Part shown: positions 45,651 through 57,189 of the stretch, one piece after another
Layout: each line of letters starts with the position of its first letter
How positions within the stretch are numbered: the first letter of the stretch is position 1
From: Hysterium pulicare CBS 123377
Lineage: Eukaryota; Ascomycota; Dothideomycetes; Hysteriales; Hysteriaceae
Assembly: GCA_000467715.1 (NCBI GenBank)
Contig: AJFK01000612.1
Location: 1 to 64,000 of the forward strand
DNA length: 64,000 nt
Direction of reading: 5' to 3'
The notes under the pieces: model-generated
Databases searched by the model: none
The model's input: the letters and a program-made list of their open reading frames with translations, nothing else
Told to the model about the DNA's origin: nothing
Position numbers and translations under genes: made by a program

Positions 45651-47387
45651 GTCTAGCAGCTCTGACGAAGTTCTCTCGAACTCTGGCTCTGGGGTATCGA
45701 GATAACTTCGGGCGAGTCAGCCTCAGCTACTCTCCCGGCTATGACTACACACTTCACAGCTCTTGAAGGGCTCTTTCTTCATGTACATGTTTTGCTTGTA
45801 AGTTAACGATCACCCGCATTGGTTTCTGCATGATATGGTCTCGGGATTGTTGGCGTATGGAGGTGCATATACCACAACGTTGTCTGATGTAGTAAAGCAT
45901 TTAGAGGAAGAGGATAGACGTAGAACCAGTCACAATCATTGGAATTGAAATAGATGGATCTATGCGAAGTTGATTTTTATCTGAGGTATGCAGTCTAACT
46001 GATGTTTTACATATGCGGCACGATAGACGCATGCAATGGACGTTCTAGTTTCAAAGGCCAGGCCTCGTCCACAACAACCTCGTTCATAGAGTTCATGGCA
46101 TATAGTAGGTATGCAACGGACGCCAGACGGTCCTTGACTGAAAGGTTGGACAGTATTCCGCACCGGGTTGGTCTGGATCAATGGTCCGCAAGTTTCCAAA
46201 GGGCATTGCGGGGCATGAAATCGAGTCAGGCCGTTTATGTATGTGGATGTCACTTGCGGGGTGCGTGTGACGGACTCATAGTGCAGGCGTATTCGGGCGA
46301 GATGGACGTTCGTAGGAGAATTGCATCTTTTCATGGCATTGTTGCATTTCCCATGTTGCCTTAGTGGAACAGGGCAACGAATGACAAGCACAGTGTAGCG
46401 ACTATCATCTGCACAGTGTCTGACCAGCAAGACGCCCTTATGCAGGGTGGAAGGCGAAGGCAGGATTAGTTGGCATTCAAAGGCAAATGCAGGAGTTATG
46501 GGGATGTCGGGGTAGGCCGATATGGCGGGTTGGGCCGAACATTGTTTCCAAACGGTGACTGAACTAAGTAATTTCTGCCGTGCTAGCGAGCACGTCGTGT
46601 TTGCAGTCGCAAGAAGAAGGCATTATTGGCGATATTTGAATTTGTAATTGTCCTGTTTGCACGTCATAGTCCAGTTGAAAGGTGGAAGTTCAGCCTTGCC
46701 GCTTAGCAACGGCAACACCACTCACCGGAGAGAAAAAGCACTACTCAAGCTCAGCATGTCATTCGACAATTCCACTCCACAAGCGACGGGTGGAATGTGG
46801 AAGTCTGAGACCAGTACGTGACGGACGTTGTGTAACGTGTTTCCAGTACAATGCAGAGCGGTCGACATAAATGGATGCCTGAAGCCGATATGTGACACTC
46901 ATTCATGGAGCTCCGCCTCCGGACCTCTGTTCCCGTGGATGGGATCAACGTGTCTCGCAGAGAACATCAGTCACAGGGTCTCCCAGTAATAGGGTATCTG
47001 ACTCACAATGGTGAACATAAAGCCAAGTCTCCTCTGGTTTCTGGGTCTTGTCATGAACTCCTACCATATCACACTCGGCATACATTTGGATGTAAACCGT
47101 CTCTTCGCTCGTGTATTATAAACCATTGACTATTAATCGACGTTTGTGTTCTTGCAACAGCTGTGCACATACCACGATAGAAAGCTAGGCCAACCTTAGT
47201 GCACCGGTTGACACTATATTTTTTTGGCTTAAGTGCTGGATTTCGTCGGCGCTGAATATCTTCAATGTTGGTTTCCCGCACTTAATCTGCCATGCTATTC
47301 AGGACGCCACGAGAATGAGTAAACATGCTAATCCTCTCCGCTAGCATCGACTGCACCATTTGCAATTAAGAACTCCGCCATCTCATC
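45651..47387. other. Gene-poor spacer
   Basis: About 1.74 kb with only antisense-paired ORFs (for example 45960-46430 minus and 46002-46364 plus) that show no codon pattern or domain. I see nothing I can name. It may hold an unrecognised intron-rich gene or long UTRs. Confidence 0.4.
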
Positions 47388-48137
47388 ATGCCATACTTCG
47401 AAGCTGATGAGACTTATAATCAAGGCACTCCAGCTATGGAATCGCTCGAAAATCGTCCCCCGCAATTGAATCCAACGATTTGCGGCTGTCGGTGCGGTTT
47501 GTGCGGATGCTCCTATGGTGACAATGATGGTGGAACTGGCGACGATGATGGTGCCCGGGCCCTTACGCCAGAAACCTTTGACGTCGATTCTGATGTTACC
47601 CTAGCAGATGAGAGCGGCTCGGAATACTCTCAAGGTTTCGAAGACCCAGCAAATCCAGAGGCGTTCGCCGTGCAGGCACCGCTCTTCTTTGGCGGCCTTG
47701 ACGACATTCGTCAAATCGAGACACCTTACGGAGGATTTTCTATGACTAGAGAAGGGTTTCGTCCTGTGGGTCGGGTATTCACTCCTGAAGACCTTCGACT
47801 CCTACATTTGACCAGGGAGTTCCTTTCGGACGAAGAGAACGAAGCCCCAGATTCCATGAAGAACGAGCCGATTCGCAGCGATTCTCACAGTGTTGTGAGT
47901 TCCGCAATCCCGTGCCGTTATGGATCTCCCGGGCCGGGCCTAGGGGCATGGACTGAAGAAGTTCGGGTGACCGGATACCATTTCCTGACCAAACCCCTTC
48001 GACTTACACCACAACGTCGGGACTGTCGAGGCTTAGTAGCAGAGCACTTGATTTGGTACGATGATGATCTGTCATTTGAAGACTTTCCGCTTTCGCAAGC
48101 GTTGTTTGATCGTCGACCGGTAGCCGTAGGAATTTGA
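47388..48137 (+). CDS. Hypothetical 249-aa protein with a Cys-rich N-terminal motif
   Basis: A single intronless frame starts with MPYFEADETYNQ. Residues 31-41 hold a dense cysteine cluster (CGCRCGLCGC) followed by an Asp/Gly-rich stretch. The middle is acidic and disordered. The C-terminal third has a more ordered, aromatic composition (VRVTGYHFLTKPLRL, LIWYDDDLSFEDFPLS). No signal peptide or TM helix is seen. The compact C-x-C-x-C-x-x-C-x-C arrangement could bind a metal. I do not recognise the family. Confidence 0.55.
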   Translation: MPYFEADETYNQGTPAMESLENRPPQLNPTICGCRCGLCGCSYGDNDGGTGDDDGARALTPETFDVDSDVTLADESGSEYSQGFEDPANPEAFAVQAPLFFGGLDDIRQIETPYGGFSMTREGFRPVGRVFTPEDLRLLHLTREFLSDEENEAPDSMKNEPIRSDSHSVVSSAIPCRYGSPGPGLGAWTEEVRVTGYHFLTKPLRLTPQRRDCRGLVAEHLIWYDDDLSFEDFPLSQALFDRRPVAVGI

Positions 48138-50296
48138 AGGGGGTACCATAAGCTGAGGTCAGTACTGGAGAATGGCGTTGGCGGAAGTCTCATCTTTAGC
48201 GTTGGTTTTCAGGACCGTCTTTCACGATTACTTGATGGCTGTACTGTAGGATTATGTGAATATGGCCACCAAGGTCCCCAGTAGATTACCTGGCAGCGGT
48301 CGTTTTGTAGAATTATGAGACTACGACTACGAGACTACGAAATATGAGAATTTAGTGGTGTTCTTCGTGAATCTAGACATACGCTGTTGGAAATTGAAAC
48401 AAGAAGAAAGCATGTGTCTGCATGATCGAGACGTCGAACCTGGGGTGAGATATCTGGCGGTCAAGGAACATGTACGGTACATGGTACTGGACTGAGTTGA
48501 AGGCGTTCTAGCCAAGTCAGCTTTGGAGGTTGGAAGTTGATTGGCGTTCCTGCCAAGTATCGTTGATGAATCAAGACCGAATACCTGGACGGTTGGGGGT
48601 CTACTCATGCATGTGAATCACATAAGCGGCTGAGCAGCACTCTCAAATAAGCTCCTGATGATGAATGGCAACTCAGACAGCATATTCAAGGTTTTCTAGT
48701 CGCGTGCGCTGGGAGGTGACAAAACAACAGCTTCGAGAGCTATTTCCAGCGCATACTGAGGGATTTACATAGGATTCTCCGTCCATCTTCTGGCGTGGGG
48801 TGTGTCGTTGAGAGCAACGCGTGACTGGGGATGGCGGTGTGGAAGAGAGGAAAACTCAATGGGTGGCTCCAGAGAGGTTTGGCTGGGTAAGGCCTCACTT
48901 CTCCACGACCCACGCGGCGTTCGGCGTCGTGGGAGGAAGTGCAAGTGCCCGAAGCGCAGACTGGAGGTGATGGAGACGGTGCTTCCCCGCGACAGTTGAC
49001 ACTCGTCTCCGCAGTAGATCCCCCGATGCCGCAGCCTTCTTGCGACGTCTTCCCAGAGTCCGGTGTGTCGTTTCCTCAGTCATGGCATGGGATGCGTCCC
49101 ACTCGGCCTCCGCCTGCGGTGTTGCCCGTGCTACTTGTACGATGCGCGATGCATCAGCTGGCAGCCAGATGTTGTTTGCGCTTGTCTGCAAGCCCTCAGA
49201 CGCCCGAGATGCTTATCGGGCAAGATGGTTAGTGTGTTACCGTGTCCTACATTCCCGCCCGCATTCGGCTTCACGTTTCTGCCCATTTTCCATACAGATA
49301 AGTCCTCGACGTGGACCCTTTCGAATCATCTCCCTGCGAATTGGCCATCGACTCAGCCCACGCTAGCTTGTGGCGTTGCTATCGTGGAAAGCTGGTCTTT
49401 CTTGGGCTAGGGGCTGGACCTGGGACGTCGAGTATCCCTGCCCTCAACAACACCTCTTCTTTCACCGTGTCGCCCCGTAAATCCTCTCAGCCGTCCAGCC
49501 TCTCCTGTTTGCCTACCTCCAATTCCCAAGAGACTCTCTGCTTCATTCCTTCTCGTGAGTTTGGCGCTGCATTGGACCCAGAGAATCCGTAGAGCGCCTT
49601 CGAACCCGTCCTTGTCCAAATTCTGGACAAACGTCACCCTGCACAAGTCTGCATTTCCTCCACCACCCGACGCCAATTTCACATGCAACCACGGTTGCCA
49701 ACCGAATACCTTCTCAGCTGCAATCACATTCGCATACATCTTAGGTTCTTGACCTAATCGAACTACTTTTGCCTCGGTGAGTCGAGACATCTGGCTTGAC
49801 TGACCCATTGGCGAGAAGCTCGTGCTAATTGAGGGCAGTGGACTTTTAGTGTGGAGCTCCTGTAAACGATTACCAGCATAGACGAACTCCGTCTCACACT
49901 CCTCCAACGTTATCGTTCTTCGATTTTCACGCCCGAAGATATAAAGATCGAGTTGAGGTGGGGATTTTTACTTTCAGCTCTCCGGAAATTCGGGTGAAAG
50001 GGGGGACACAATTCTCGAACGGAGGCATCAGGACGCATGATACACTGCCAGATTGATAGAAGTAACAACCCAGACAGTTCTCCAGTCTTCCGAAAATACC
50101 CGCGTACCTCCTCCCCGCATTGTACCCCCGGAGATTTCTTGGCTAAGCAACGGACGGCACCGAGTTATAGTCAAACCTAGCCTAAGTTAATCTGGCAGTG
50201 ATTACTCCATCTGCAGGCATATTACAATCATACTGGCAATGACATTCAAGAGACGCTTCCTCGTTTACATCTAGTCGCCCTCTGTAGTCACCAGTC
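48138..50296. other. Long spacer upstream of the PEPIET-repeat gene
   Basis: About 2.16 kb. A short microsatellite of ACTACGA/GAGACTACG units lies near 48318-48345. A 166-codon minus ORF (49407-49907) and several overlapping plus ORFs (48939-49592) are GC-rich and mutually contradictory, so none is called. The last 400 nt are likely promoter and 5'UTR of the next gene. Confidence 0.4.
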
Positions 50297-52363
50297 ATGT
50301 CTAATCCTACACCTCCAAGGCGCTTCAAGCCTGAGCCAATTGAGAACAGCGTCAAATCGTCTAGGAAGTCTGCTGAAGAGTCGCCAGAATCAGCATCTAA
50401 ACCTCGACGCAGATTCGCGCCTGAGCCCGTTGAAACAACCTCCAAGACGACTCGTAAATTTGCATTGGAGCCAGTAGAGACTACGCAGCGTACACGCCGG
50501 AAGTTTGCTCCAGAGCCAATCGAAACAACCGTCAAAAGCAATCATGCCATGGATACGACAAAGTCATCAAACGAGACGAGGAGAAGGTTTAATGTCCTGC
50601 CGATCGAGACTACTAGCACCAGCAATCGCCAAAAAGAAGCCGATGGAGATGCAACCAGGAAAAGCAGTGCTATATCATCTGATCCATCTGAGAAACCGCA
50701 GCAGAATGAGAAACGCCCACGACGGAAATTTGCGCCGCAACTGATCGAAACCGCAAAGCGGACTCGCAAGGCTGGGGATACCTCGCCAGCCATTCTTCCC
50801 GCGGACAAAACTGAGGCGACTCCTGGAGACAATACGCGTGCGCTTAGGAAAACGCGACTGGAGCCCATTCCCGGCCCGCCGGAGAATACACCAACATCTG
50901 CCAACGGACATAGTGTGCATTTCTTAGAAACTAGGCGTTCGATTTCGCCTTTTGCCGGACGGTCAAGCTCTCGAGGCAGTAACCGCTCCCAACATTCTTT
51001 CAGAGTCCCAGATCTCGAACCAATAGAGTCTTCCGGTTCCGAAGAAGAAGACTCCGCTCCTCCATCACTGTCGACATCTCCCTCCGCTGATTCGGATCAT
51101 TCTTTCATGTACAAAGAAGCCACAAGGATGCGGGAGAGTGTGGACGACAGGTTCTCGGGCTATCTTCTGGAGTTGGCCGCACGAGCAGCAGAAAAACAAA
51201 TGCGAGAGCAAGCTATGGCGGCATTTCCTAACTCTGACTTTCACGAACCTGTCGATCACTTCATAGACAGAGACTCCGACGACTCTGACATGGCTACTGA
51301 AATATTTTCGGCGGAAGAAAGAGGAAGCAACTTTGTTCGGCACGATTCATCCTTCACAAAGACTAATTGGGAAGTACTCGCCATGCAACAGCATCGGGAG
51401 AAACAAGAGAAAGAAAAACAGAAACAGCAGGAACAGGAGAAAATTGATACCAAGGGACGTCAAGCGCATAGCGCGTGGGGTAATCCCGCCGCAGAGATAT
51501 TTTCAAATTCGTCCGCAAATAAAAACATCATCGGCGGCTGGCAGAAAGATGGGGAACTGGATAAGATGCGCAACGGAGCGAGACCCCCAATGCTCGGGGC
51601 CGATATCAAATTCCCTCGATGTAGGTCTCCCGAGCCGGCCCGCTTCGATCCCACACAAGGTTCTCATGCGGTGAGAAACTCCATGTGCTACCTGACTGAG
51701 CAAAGTAATGCGGCCGAGCAAGAAGATGGCGGTCTTTGGCATGGACAAAAGACCCCTAACAGTCAGCGTTCCTTTCGATCAAACGCAAGCAGCCGAACGG
51801 GCAGCCGTCATGGGCTCTGGGGAGGCTGCTGTGTGGGAGTTCAAACGCCACCGAGAGGTCCCACAGGCCTCATGACGCCCCAAGTCGAAGTGGAGAACCC
51901 CTTCGATAAACCGTCGATCTTGGCCCACAGCGGCAATATGCCCCCTTCACCGCCAACCTCAAATGCCGACATTGCTAGTATCGATGAGAAACTCGCTACT
52001 GAATCCAGCATTGACGAGGAATTTGGAGACGATTTCGTCACTCAGGTGTACAACTACCTCTCCCTAGGTTATCCATCTATCGCGCGTGGTTTCGATGAGG
52101 AGTTAGCCAAGATTTCGAGGATCCCGATACCAGATTTGAGACAGGATGACCATCTGGCGCAGTCAAGAGGTTATATCCGCCTTGGTGCAGACGGCAATCT
52201 CAAGAATGCTGATATCACGGAGGAAAGCTGTATGCGATGGCGAGCTCTTAGGTTGTATATTCGGGAGTGGGTGAGGCAGCAGCCCAGGATGGCGCTTGTG
52301 GGGGATAGAGCGCCGGGAGGGATGATTGGAACCAGTGTAAGAAGGGGAAGTTGGGCTTGGTAG
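50297..52363 (+). CDS. Large disordered protein with repeated RR(R/K)FxPEP(I/V)ET motif
   Basis: A 688-codon intronless frame starts MSNPTPPRRFKPEPIENS. Six clear copies of a motif with consensus (R)(R/K)F-x-P-E-P-(I/V)-E-T-(T/S) occur in the first 155 residues, with the Phe at about residues 10, 40, 55, 70, 98 and 146. Copies 2-4 recur every 15 residues, and copy 1 sits 30 residues (two periods) before copy 2. A Ser/Pro-rich middle and an acidic EEEDSAPPS patch follow. A Gln/Lys coil (REKQEKEKQKQQEQEK) comes next, then an ordered C terminus (DFVTQVYNYLSLGYPSIARGF, CMRWRALRLYIREWV). Copies differ in codon use, so the protein sequence rather than DNA repetition has been kept. Function unknown; possibly a multivalent docking protein. 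Confidence 0.75.
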   Translation: MSNPTPPRRFKPEPIENSVKSSRKSAEESPESASKPRRRFAPEPVETTSKTTRKFALEPVETTQRTRRKFAPEPIETTVKSNHAMDTTKSSNETRRRFNVLPIETTSTSNRQKEADGDATRKSSAISSDPSEKPQQNEKRPRRKFAPQLIETAKRTRKAGDTSPAILPADKTEATPGDNTRALRKTRLEPIPGPPENTPTSANGHSVHFLETRRSISPFAGRSSSRGSNRSQHSFRVPDLEPIESSGSEEEDSAPPSLSTSPSADSDHSFMYKEATRMRESVDDRFSGYLLELAARAAEKQMREQAMAAFPNSDFHEPVDHFIDRDSDDSDMATEIFSAEERGSNFVRHDSSFTKTNWEVLAMQQHREKQEKEKQKQQEQEKIDTKGRQAHSAWGNPAAEIFSNSSANKNIIGGWQKDGELDKMRNGARPPMLGADIKFPRCRSPEPARFDPTQGSHAVRNSMCYLTEQSNAAEQEDGGLWHGQKTPNSQRSFRSNASSRTGSRHGLWGGCCVGVQTPPRGPTGLMTPQVEVENPFDKPSILAHSGNMPPSPPTSNADIASIDEKLATESSIDEEFGDDFVTQVYNYLSLGYPSIARGFDEELAKISRIPIPDLRQDDHLAQSRGYIRLGADGNLKNADITEESCMRWRALRLYIREWVRQQPRMALVGDRAPGGMIGTSVRRGSWAW

Positions 52364-52796
52364 CTCGTGGCATCTTTTGAAGTTCGAACTTGTACCCTTT
52401 CATCACGGTTCCTTTTTGGCGCGCACTGGGGTTTGTTCGGTATTTTGATAGATGCTAGAAGAGGGCATTACGGGGCATTTCGGACTCGGAGTTGTGCTTT
52501 TGGCGTTGGGGTTGACATGGTATTTCAGCGAGCGCTCCTTTCTTGTCTTCGTTTAATCGTTCACTGTATATATTTTGATATATTTTGGAAACTATCTACT
52601 ACTAGGAGAATAGCGAGAGAATCAATGAAAACACATCTATCATTACAACTTCGAGATAGTCCAGCTAGACTACGCCCTTCTTCCGCCAACGCTATCTGAC
52701 AGGAAATGACAATCAGGAAACAAATGCAACGCTTAATTTCTCGCCGGACATATCTTACACCTCCATCTCCTCCTCGTTACCTTACCTACGTGCTAA
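52364..52796. other. Convergent intergenic region
   Basis: About 430 nt between the 3' ends of two convergent genes. It contains AT-rich 3'UTR-like sequence (TATATATTTTGATATATT around 52566). No gene. Confidence 0.4.
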
Positions 52797-54212
52797 TCAT
52801 TCAAACCCCATATTCACCACGACTCCATAAGTCCCGCTCGGACTGGCGGCATACTTCTTATATACAATCGGCTGCGCCGGTTGCCATAACCCAATCAACA
52901 CCACCATTACAAGAACACCGAACCAAACTAACTTCCGTCGCAAGAGCGATCCACAAGCATTGGGAAGCACATGCATAACCGGATGCGTCAAAACCCAATC
53001 CTTATAGAAGATGAAACCCTCAAGGCTTATATAAGAGAGTATGCACGAGATGAAGTAAATAAGCCCCAAGAAAGCAGACACAAGGCGGCTTCGGCATTGT
53101 TGCGCATAGATTGGAGCGTTTTGGCTGAATATCAGGAGCTGAGAGAGCAGGTAGGAGGTATTGACGTTGTCGAGGAGGGCGGGATAGATTGTGGTGTTGA
53201 TGTATTGGAGGAGGGTGTGAATACTGTCGATGGCTTGGAGGGCGGAGTGTCGCCATATCACGGAGATTAGGTAGAGTGTGATGTAGCCGATGACGAGGGC
53301 GTTGGCACATGCGTTGATGTAGAATGTCCATTGTTGGATGACAGGGGAGATGAAGAGGGCGAGGGTCCACAGAGGATGCAATATGGGGGATGAGAGATTG
53401 AAGGTGGCGAAGGGAAGGGTGAAGAGAGAGAATTTCAGGAGATCGAAAGGGAGGAATAACAGCTTTTGGGGGTGCAAGACGTAGTAAATGAATGCGGAGC
53501 AGATTGTCAAGATGAACATGCCAAGGAAGATGTCGAACCATGATGATTGTTGTCCACTGGAGACTCTAGAGAGGAGTGCTGTGGCACGACCGGTGTTACT
53601 CTCTTGGATCAAGAGTGTTGTTCTTGTGAACATGTTTCCAAGGCCTTGCTCGAGATGCTTGATGCTTGCGGAGAGAATTCTGCGTATTTGTTCTTGAGTG
53701 TCGGTTTGAGGATAGATCTCTCGTTCTGTCTTCTTTTCGTTCTCTTCTTGATCCCTTTTTACTTGTTCTAGGTATCGTGATGTGGGACTGTAAGGTGTAT
53801 TTGGGAGTTTTCCGGATGTTGAAGGTGCGATTGCTGTGGTTAGGTCCTGAGAGGTGCTTGAGCTTGATGATAGATTTGAAGGTAATGAATACTCAGTTAC
53901 TGGGAGGAAATAGTTACTTGTATATTCCACGTTTCCACCAAAAACGTAAAAACTTGACGTCTCGCGAAATGTGGAACCTGTAGGTCTCACTTGTCTCACT
54001 CGATGGACCTGCTCTTTTTCGGGCCATGAGTAAAGTGGTTTGACAAATTTCGTAGGCGATGGGTTGCGGTCGTATTGTTTGCCATCGTAGAGCGGAAAAT
54101 AGTAAACATTGAAGTGCGTTTTCTGCATCTTTGTCTTGGATGATCCGTCACGAGGAAGTAGCTCTGCAGTAGAACTTGGCCTCTTGAGTGAACGTATTTC
54201 TTGGAGAGACAT
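52797..54212 (-). CDS. Multi-pass membrane protein, unknown family
   Basis: A single 471-codon frame starts at ATG 54212 (MSLQEIRSLKRPSS). The first 225 residues are soluble and Ser/Thr-rich, with a coil (EQVKRDQEENEKKTEREIYP). The C-terminal half has five or six hydrophobic helices: FDIFLGMFILTICSAFIYYVL, FSLFTLPFATFNLSSP, PLWTLALFISPVIQQW, ALVIGYITLYLISVIW, FLGLIYFISCILSYISL and WFGVLVMVVLIGLW. Signal peptide is absent, so the N terminus is probably cytoplasmic. I do not recognise the family; the layout resembles fungal proteins with an unknown membrane domain. Confidence 0.7.
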   Translation of the reverse strand: MSLQEIRSLKRPSSTAELLPRDGSSKTKMQKTHFNVYYFPLYDGKQYDRNPSPTKFVKPLYSWPEKEQVHRVRQVRPTGSTFRETSSFYVFGGNVEYTSNYFLPVTEYSLPSNLSSSSSTSQDLTTAIAPSTSGKLPNTPYSPTSRYLEQVKRDQEENEKKTEREIYPQTDTQEQIRRILSASIKHLEQGLGNMFTRTTLLIQESNTGRATALLSRVSSGQQSSWFDIFLGMFILTICSAFIYYVLHPQKLLFLPFDLLKFSLFTLPFATFNLSSPILHPLWTLALFISPVIQQWTFYINACANALVIGYITLYLISVIWRHSALQAIDSIHTLLQYINTTIYPALLDNVNTSYLLSQLLIFSQNAPIYAQQCRSRLVSAFLGLIYFISCILSYISLEGFIFYKDWVLTHPVMHVLPNACGSLLRRKLVWFGVLVMVVLIGLWQPAQPIVYKKYAASPSGTYGVVVNMGFE

Positions 54213-55257
54213 GACGGATAGTAACAGCTAATAACCGCAAGTGGAAAACAATCGTCGAAATGAAATCGATGGCAATGATAGTGGACTTTGAAAAGGAAAA
54301 GGGGCACAGTCCAGCTGAGCGAAGATAAAATAGCACAATATGGAGAAGGGAAACGGTCTATGATACCCAATATGGCATTCCTGGGATTAAAGCGAAACAG
54401 AAAGGGTGCCATGAATAGTACAAAGAGATATTCTTTGTCGCCCTTCAAGGGACATCTTTGATTGATCCATTTGACCTCACAAAGAGGATGGACAAAGAGA
54501 CGATGAGCTTGGACAACGGGATTGTCTAGAACTCTCCAAACCAAGTATGAAAGCCGTCTCCGTCTTGATGGCTCTCTACATAGAATATTGACATGCGGAG
54601 GAGTAAGGGTAAGTAGACATACTCTGGGAGTGAAACATCCACGATACCTGCTCAAGATTAGAAGTTGAGATGCGGAAGATCGTCATAAGAGAAACGGAAA
54701 TCAGAGCCGAAAATGACCACAAGCGAGTTCAGCCGAACTCATCAGGCACACCCGAGCATCGCTTCACGCAGCTGAGTTAGTGAAACAGTCGTGCAACGTC
54801 TCCATCAAGTACAAATAGCTGAAAGGTTTATCGCTCTGTAAATTCAATGAAGTAGAGGTATGGACGTCTAACATTAATGAGTAAGTACGTTCCAACTATT
54901 GTCAACTACCTGATGAGATCTATCCAACTGATCGGAGCAACTCCAATAAGAACGCATTCATCAAGACCTGATGAACCAAAGTAACCAAGTATACAACAAT
55001 ATAGCAAGAAGCCATGAATCCTTCATAGCAAGTAGTCATCAAAATCATTCACGTCGTCATGGGAGCTACCATACTCCAAAAACACCAAACGGGAAGAAAC
55101 CCGAGGTCCAACAAAGTGCAAAACTCCGGCCTTGACCTAGTCTTTAGGCAGGTGTTTCGCTGAACGCCGAAGTTCCCATACACTAACAGCTCATTACAAA
55201 AGTTAACAAGAAATGAAAGAATAATTAGCAAGAATAGAAACGTGCCCTTATATGATC
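54213..55257. promoter_or_regulatory. Upstream region of the membrane-protein gene and 3' flank of the C2H2 gene
   Basis: About 1.05 kb. A minus-strand ORF (53996-54655) overlaps the membrane-protein start in another frame and is a shadow. Low-complexity AT sequence (54950-55230) looks like 3'UTR of the next minus-strand gene. Confidence 0.35.
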
Positions 55258-55272
55258 CTATTGGGTCATATA
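55249..55272 (-). terminator. Hairpin spanning the stop codon of the C2H2 gene
   Basis: TATATGATCC and GGGTCATATA form a 10-bp stem (one G-T wobble in RNA) with a 4-nt loop. The last codons (Met-Thr-Gln-stop) of the C2H2 protein lie inside it. It is an RNA hairpin candidate rather than a classical terminator, and its role is unknown. Confidence 0.4.
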
Positions 55273-57189
55273 TGAGTTCAAATCATCATGCTGATGTGCG
55301 TCAAATTGAAAGTTCGCCGAATTGTCATTGTCGAATATGAAGTCTGGCGCGAATGTATCAGGGTAAGTTAACGGTCCTGTCGAGTCGAATGTGCCGTTAA
55401 ATGCAGACATAGGAATAGTGCACTCTATCATCTGATTTGTACCGACAACGTCCGAAGATTGCGTCGGAAGCGAGCTGGGATATGAAGTATCACATGGACT
55501 ATCGCCATCGTAAGAGGGACTGACGGTGAGATACGAAGTGTCAAAGTTGGATGATGTGGTAAGGCGATCTAGAGGAACATCGGCAGATTGTAGGTTGATG
55601 TTGTCACTGGGAAGAGTGCAGACTTCGATTTCTTTCATCCAGTGTTGCTTGAGCAAATCCATTGGTGGATCATCTCCGCCCCCCTTGCCACCACGTTTCT
55701 CGTCGTGTTTGCCCTTTCGGCCTCGCTTGCGGGGGTGAAAATGAGCTCTTCGCAAATGAGCGGCGGCATTGTAGTATGCACCATACTTCTTCTCGTTGCG
55801 ACAATGTTTGCAGTTGGCCAGGAACTTCTTGTCAGGCGAAGCATCTACGCAAACCCAGAATCGCTTTACTTCAGCATGCGCACGTTCAGTATGCCTTCGA
55901 AGCTCGTGCTCACCACGAAACCCATCAGGGTTTGCGTTGCAATAAGGGCACTTGATCTTAGGATGTGTAGGCCGAACATACGGAGCTTTCGAAATTGCAG
56001 CGACGTCTTTTGACGAACCATCGTGTGATCGAATTCGCATCATCTTAGCATTTGATGATGTCTGACGAGTATTCATTGCCTCGTCGTCCTTGACTGCTTT
56101 TGGGGCAATCGGTCGAGAACTTTGAGCGATATACTCTCGTTGACGACGTGAATGTCGAGAGCTATTCGATGATGACGTCGAATTGCTCTCATTTGAAGTC
56201 GACCTCTCCATATCCTCCACCAGGTCCGACTGAATCTGAAGATGTTGTGCTGACGCACCAGAAGAAAATTGAGCAGGGGGAAAATAGAATTCATTGGAAG
56301 TAGAGCTTCCAATGAAATCTACGAAAGGAGAAACAGTAGTATCAAAGTTACCACTTTTACATTCAACATCAGAAGAGGAATTAGGAAAAGTGTCTTGAGA
56401 CAAGACATTTGAAGAATTCGATTGAACTCGCAACATAGAAAGATCACCCAACACTTGGGTATTGAAGCTGTTTTGACGTGTCATACTACTTGCAAGAGTA
56501 GATGCGTTGGTCAATTGGTCAGTATCTGGTGTGCTTGGGGCGGATTCATCATATGAATGGCCCCAAAGTATCGATTGAGAAACGCAAAGTCGGCTCGCAT
56601 CTTGGTTAGTTGGAGCCTGAAGTCGTGGTGTCGATTGGAAACTCGGGGCTTCTATTTGACTCGAGACATATTCGTCTGGGTCATAGACAACCACAGAAGA
56701 CTCGTTGATTGGGTGAAGAAGCGAATTGTTTCGGTTTGATATCGAAGCCGGGCCTAGTGTGTAGGAGTTGGGCGTAACTTCATTCGATGTTTGCCAATTC
56801 GACATGGCGGATGGGGATCGGGACATTGATAGGGCGGCCGGGGCAGAATGGCTAGTGCGATCCAGAGGGAAAGAGGTGTCTAGATCCTAAGAGCTGTTAG
56901 ATAGGAAGGATATCCGACCAAAGCCAGGTGGAGATCATACGGGAGATTGTTGAGTGGATGAAGATTGTCCGAAAGTCATGGTTCGGGGAATGTGAGAGGC
57001 CGGTGTCTCGATGGACATGGCACGGGGGTTGTTGATGCTCTCATGGTTGAGGAGAGATGCTATCCTCTCTCTCAGAAGAATGTCTCGCTCCTGGTCGGAG
57101 AGATACGGATTTGAGGCCCAGATGGATTGCTGTATAGAGTGCTGCAGCTGATTGAAGAGATCAGTGGTCGACGCCGTCGAAGTAGTCAT
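55258..57189 (-). CDS. C2H2 zinc-finger protein (DUF7896-like layout)
   Basis: Two exons: 57189 (MTTSTASTTDLFNQLQHSI) to about 56940, then, after an intron of about 50 nt, DLDTSFPLDRTSHSAPAALSM continuing the long frame to a stop at 55258. I chose the internal Met at 57189 because it begins a conserved-looking helix; an upstream in-frame Met at 57270 adds 27 residues. The N-terminal two thirds are Ser/Asn-rich and disordered. The zinc-binding part has CPYCNANPDGF / HELRRHTERAHAEVKRFW, then CKHCRNEKKYGAYYNAAAH / LRRAHFHPRKRGRKGK, and a basic tail. It ends in an acidic C terminus. This paired degenerate C2H2 arrangement is common in Pezizomycotina and usually nuclear. Targets are unknown. Confidence 0.8.

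Noticed and set aside
45960-46430. 156-aa minus-strand ORF in the gene-poor spacer
   Set aside because: The opposite strand is also open (46002-46364) with no codon pattern favouring either.
49407-49907. 166-aa minus-strand ORF
   Set aside because: GC-rich with an opposing plus-strand frame; no domain seen, so a chance ORF is more likely.
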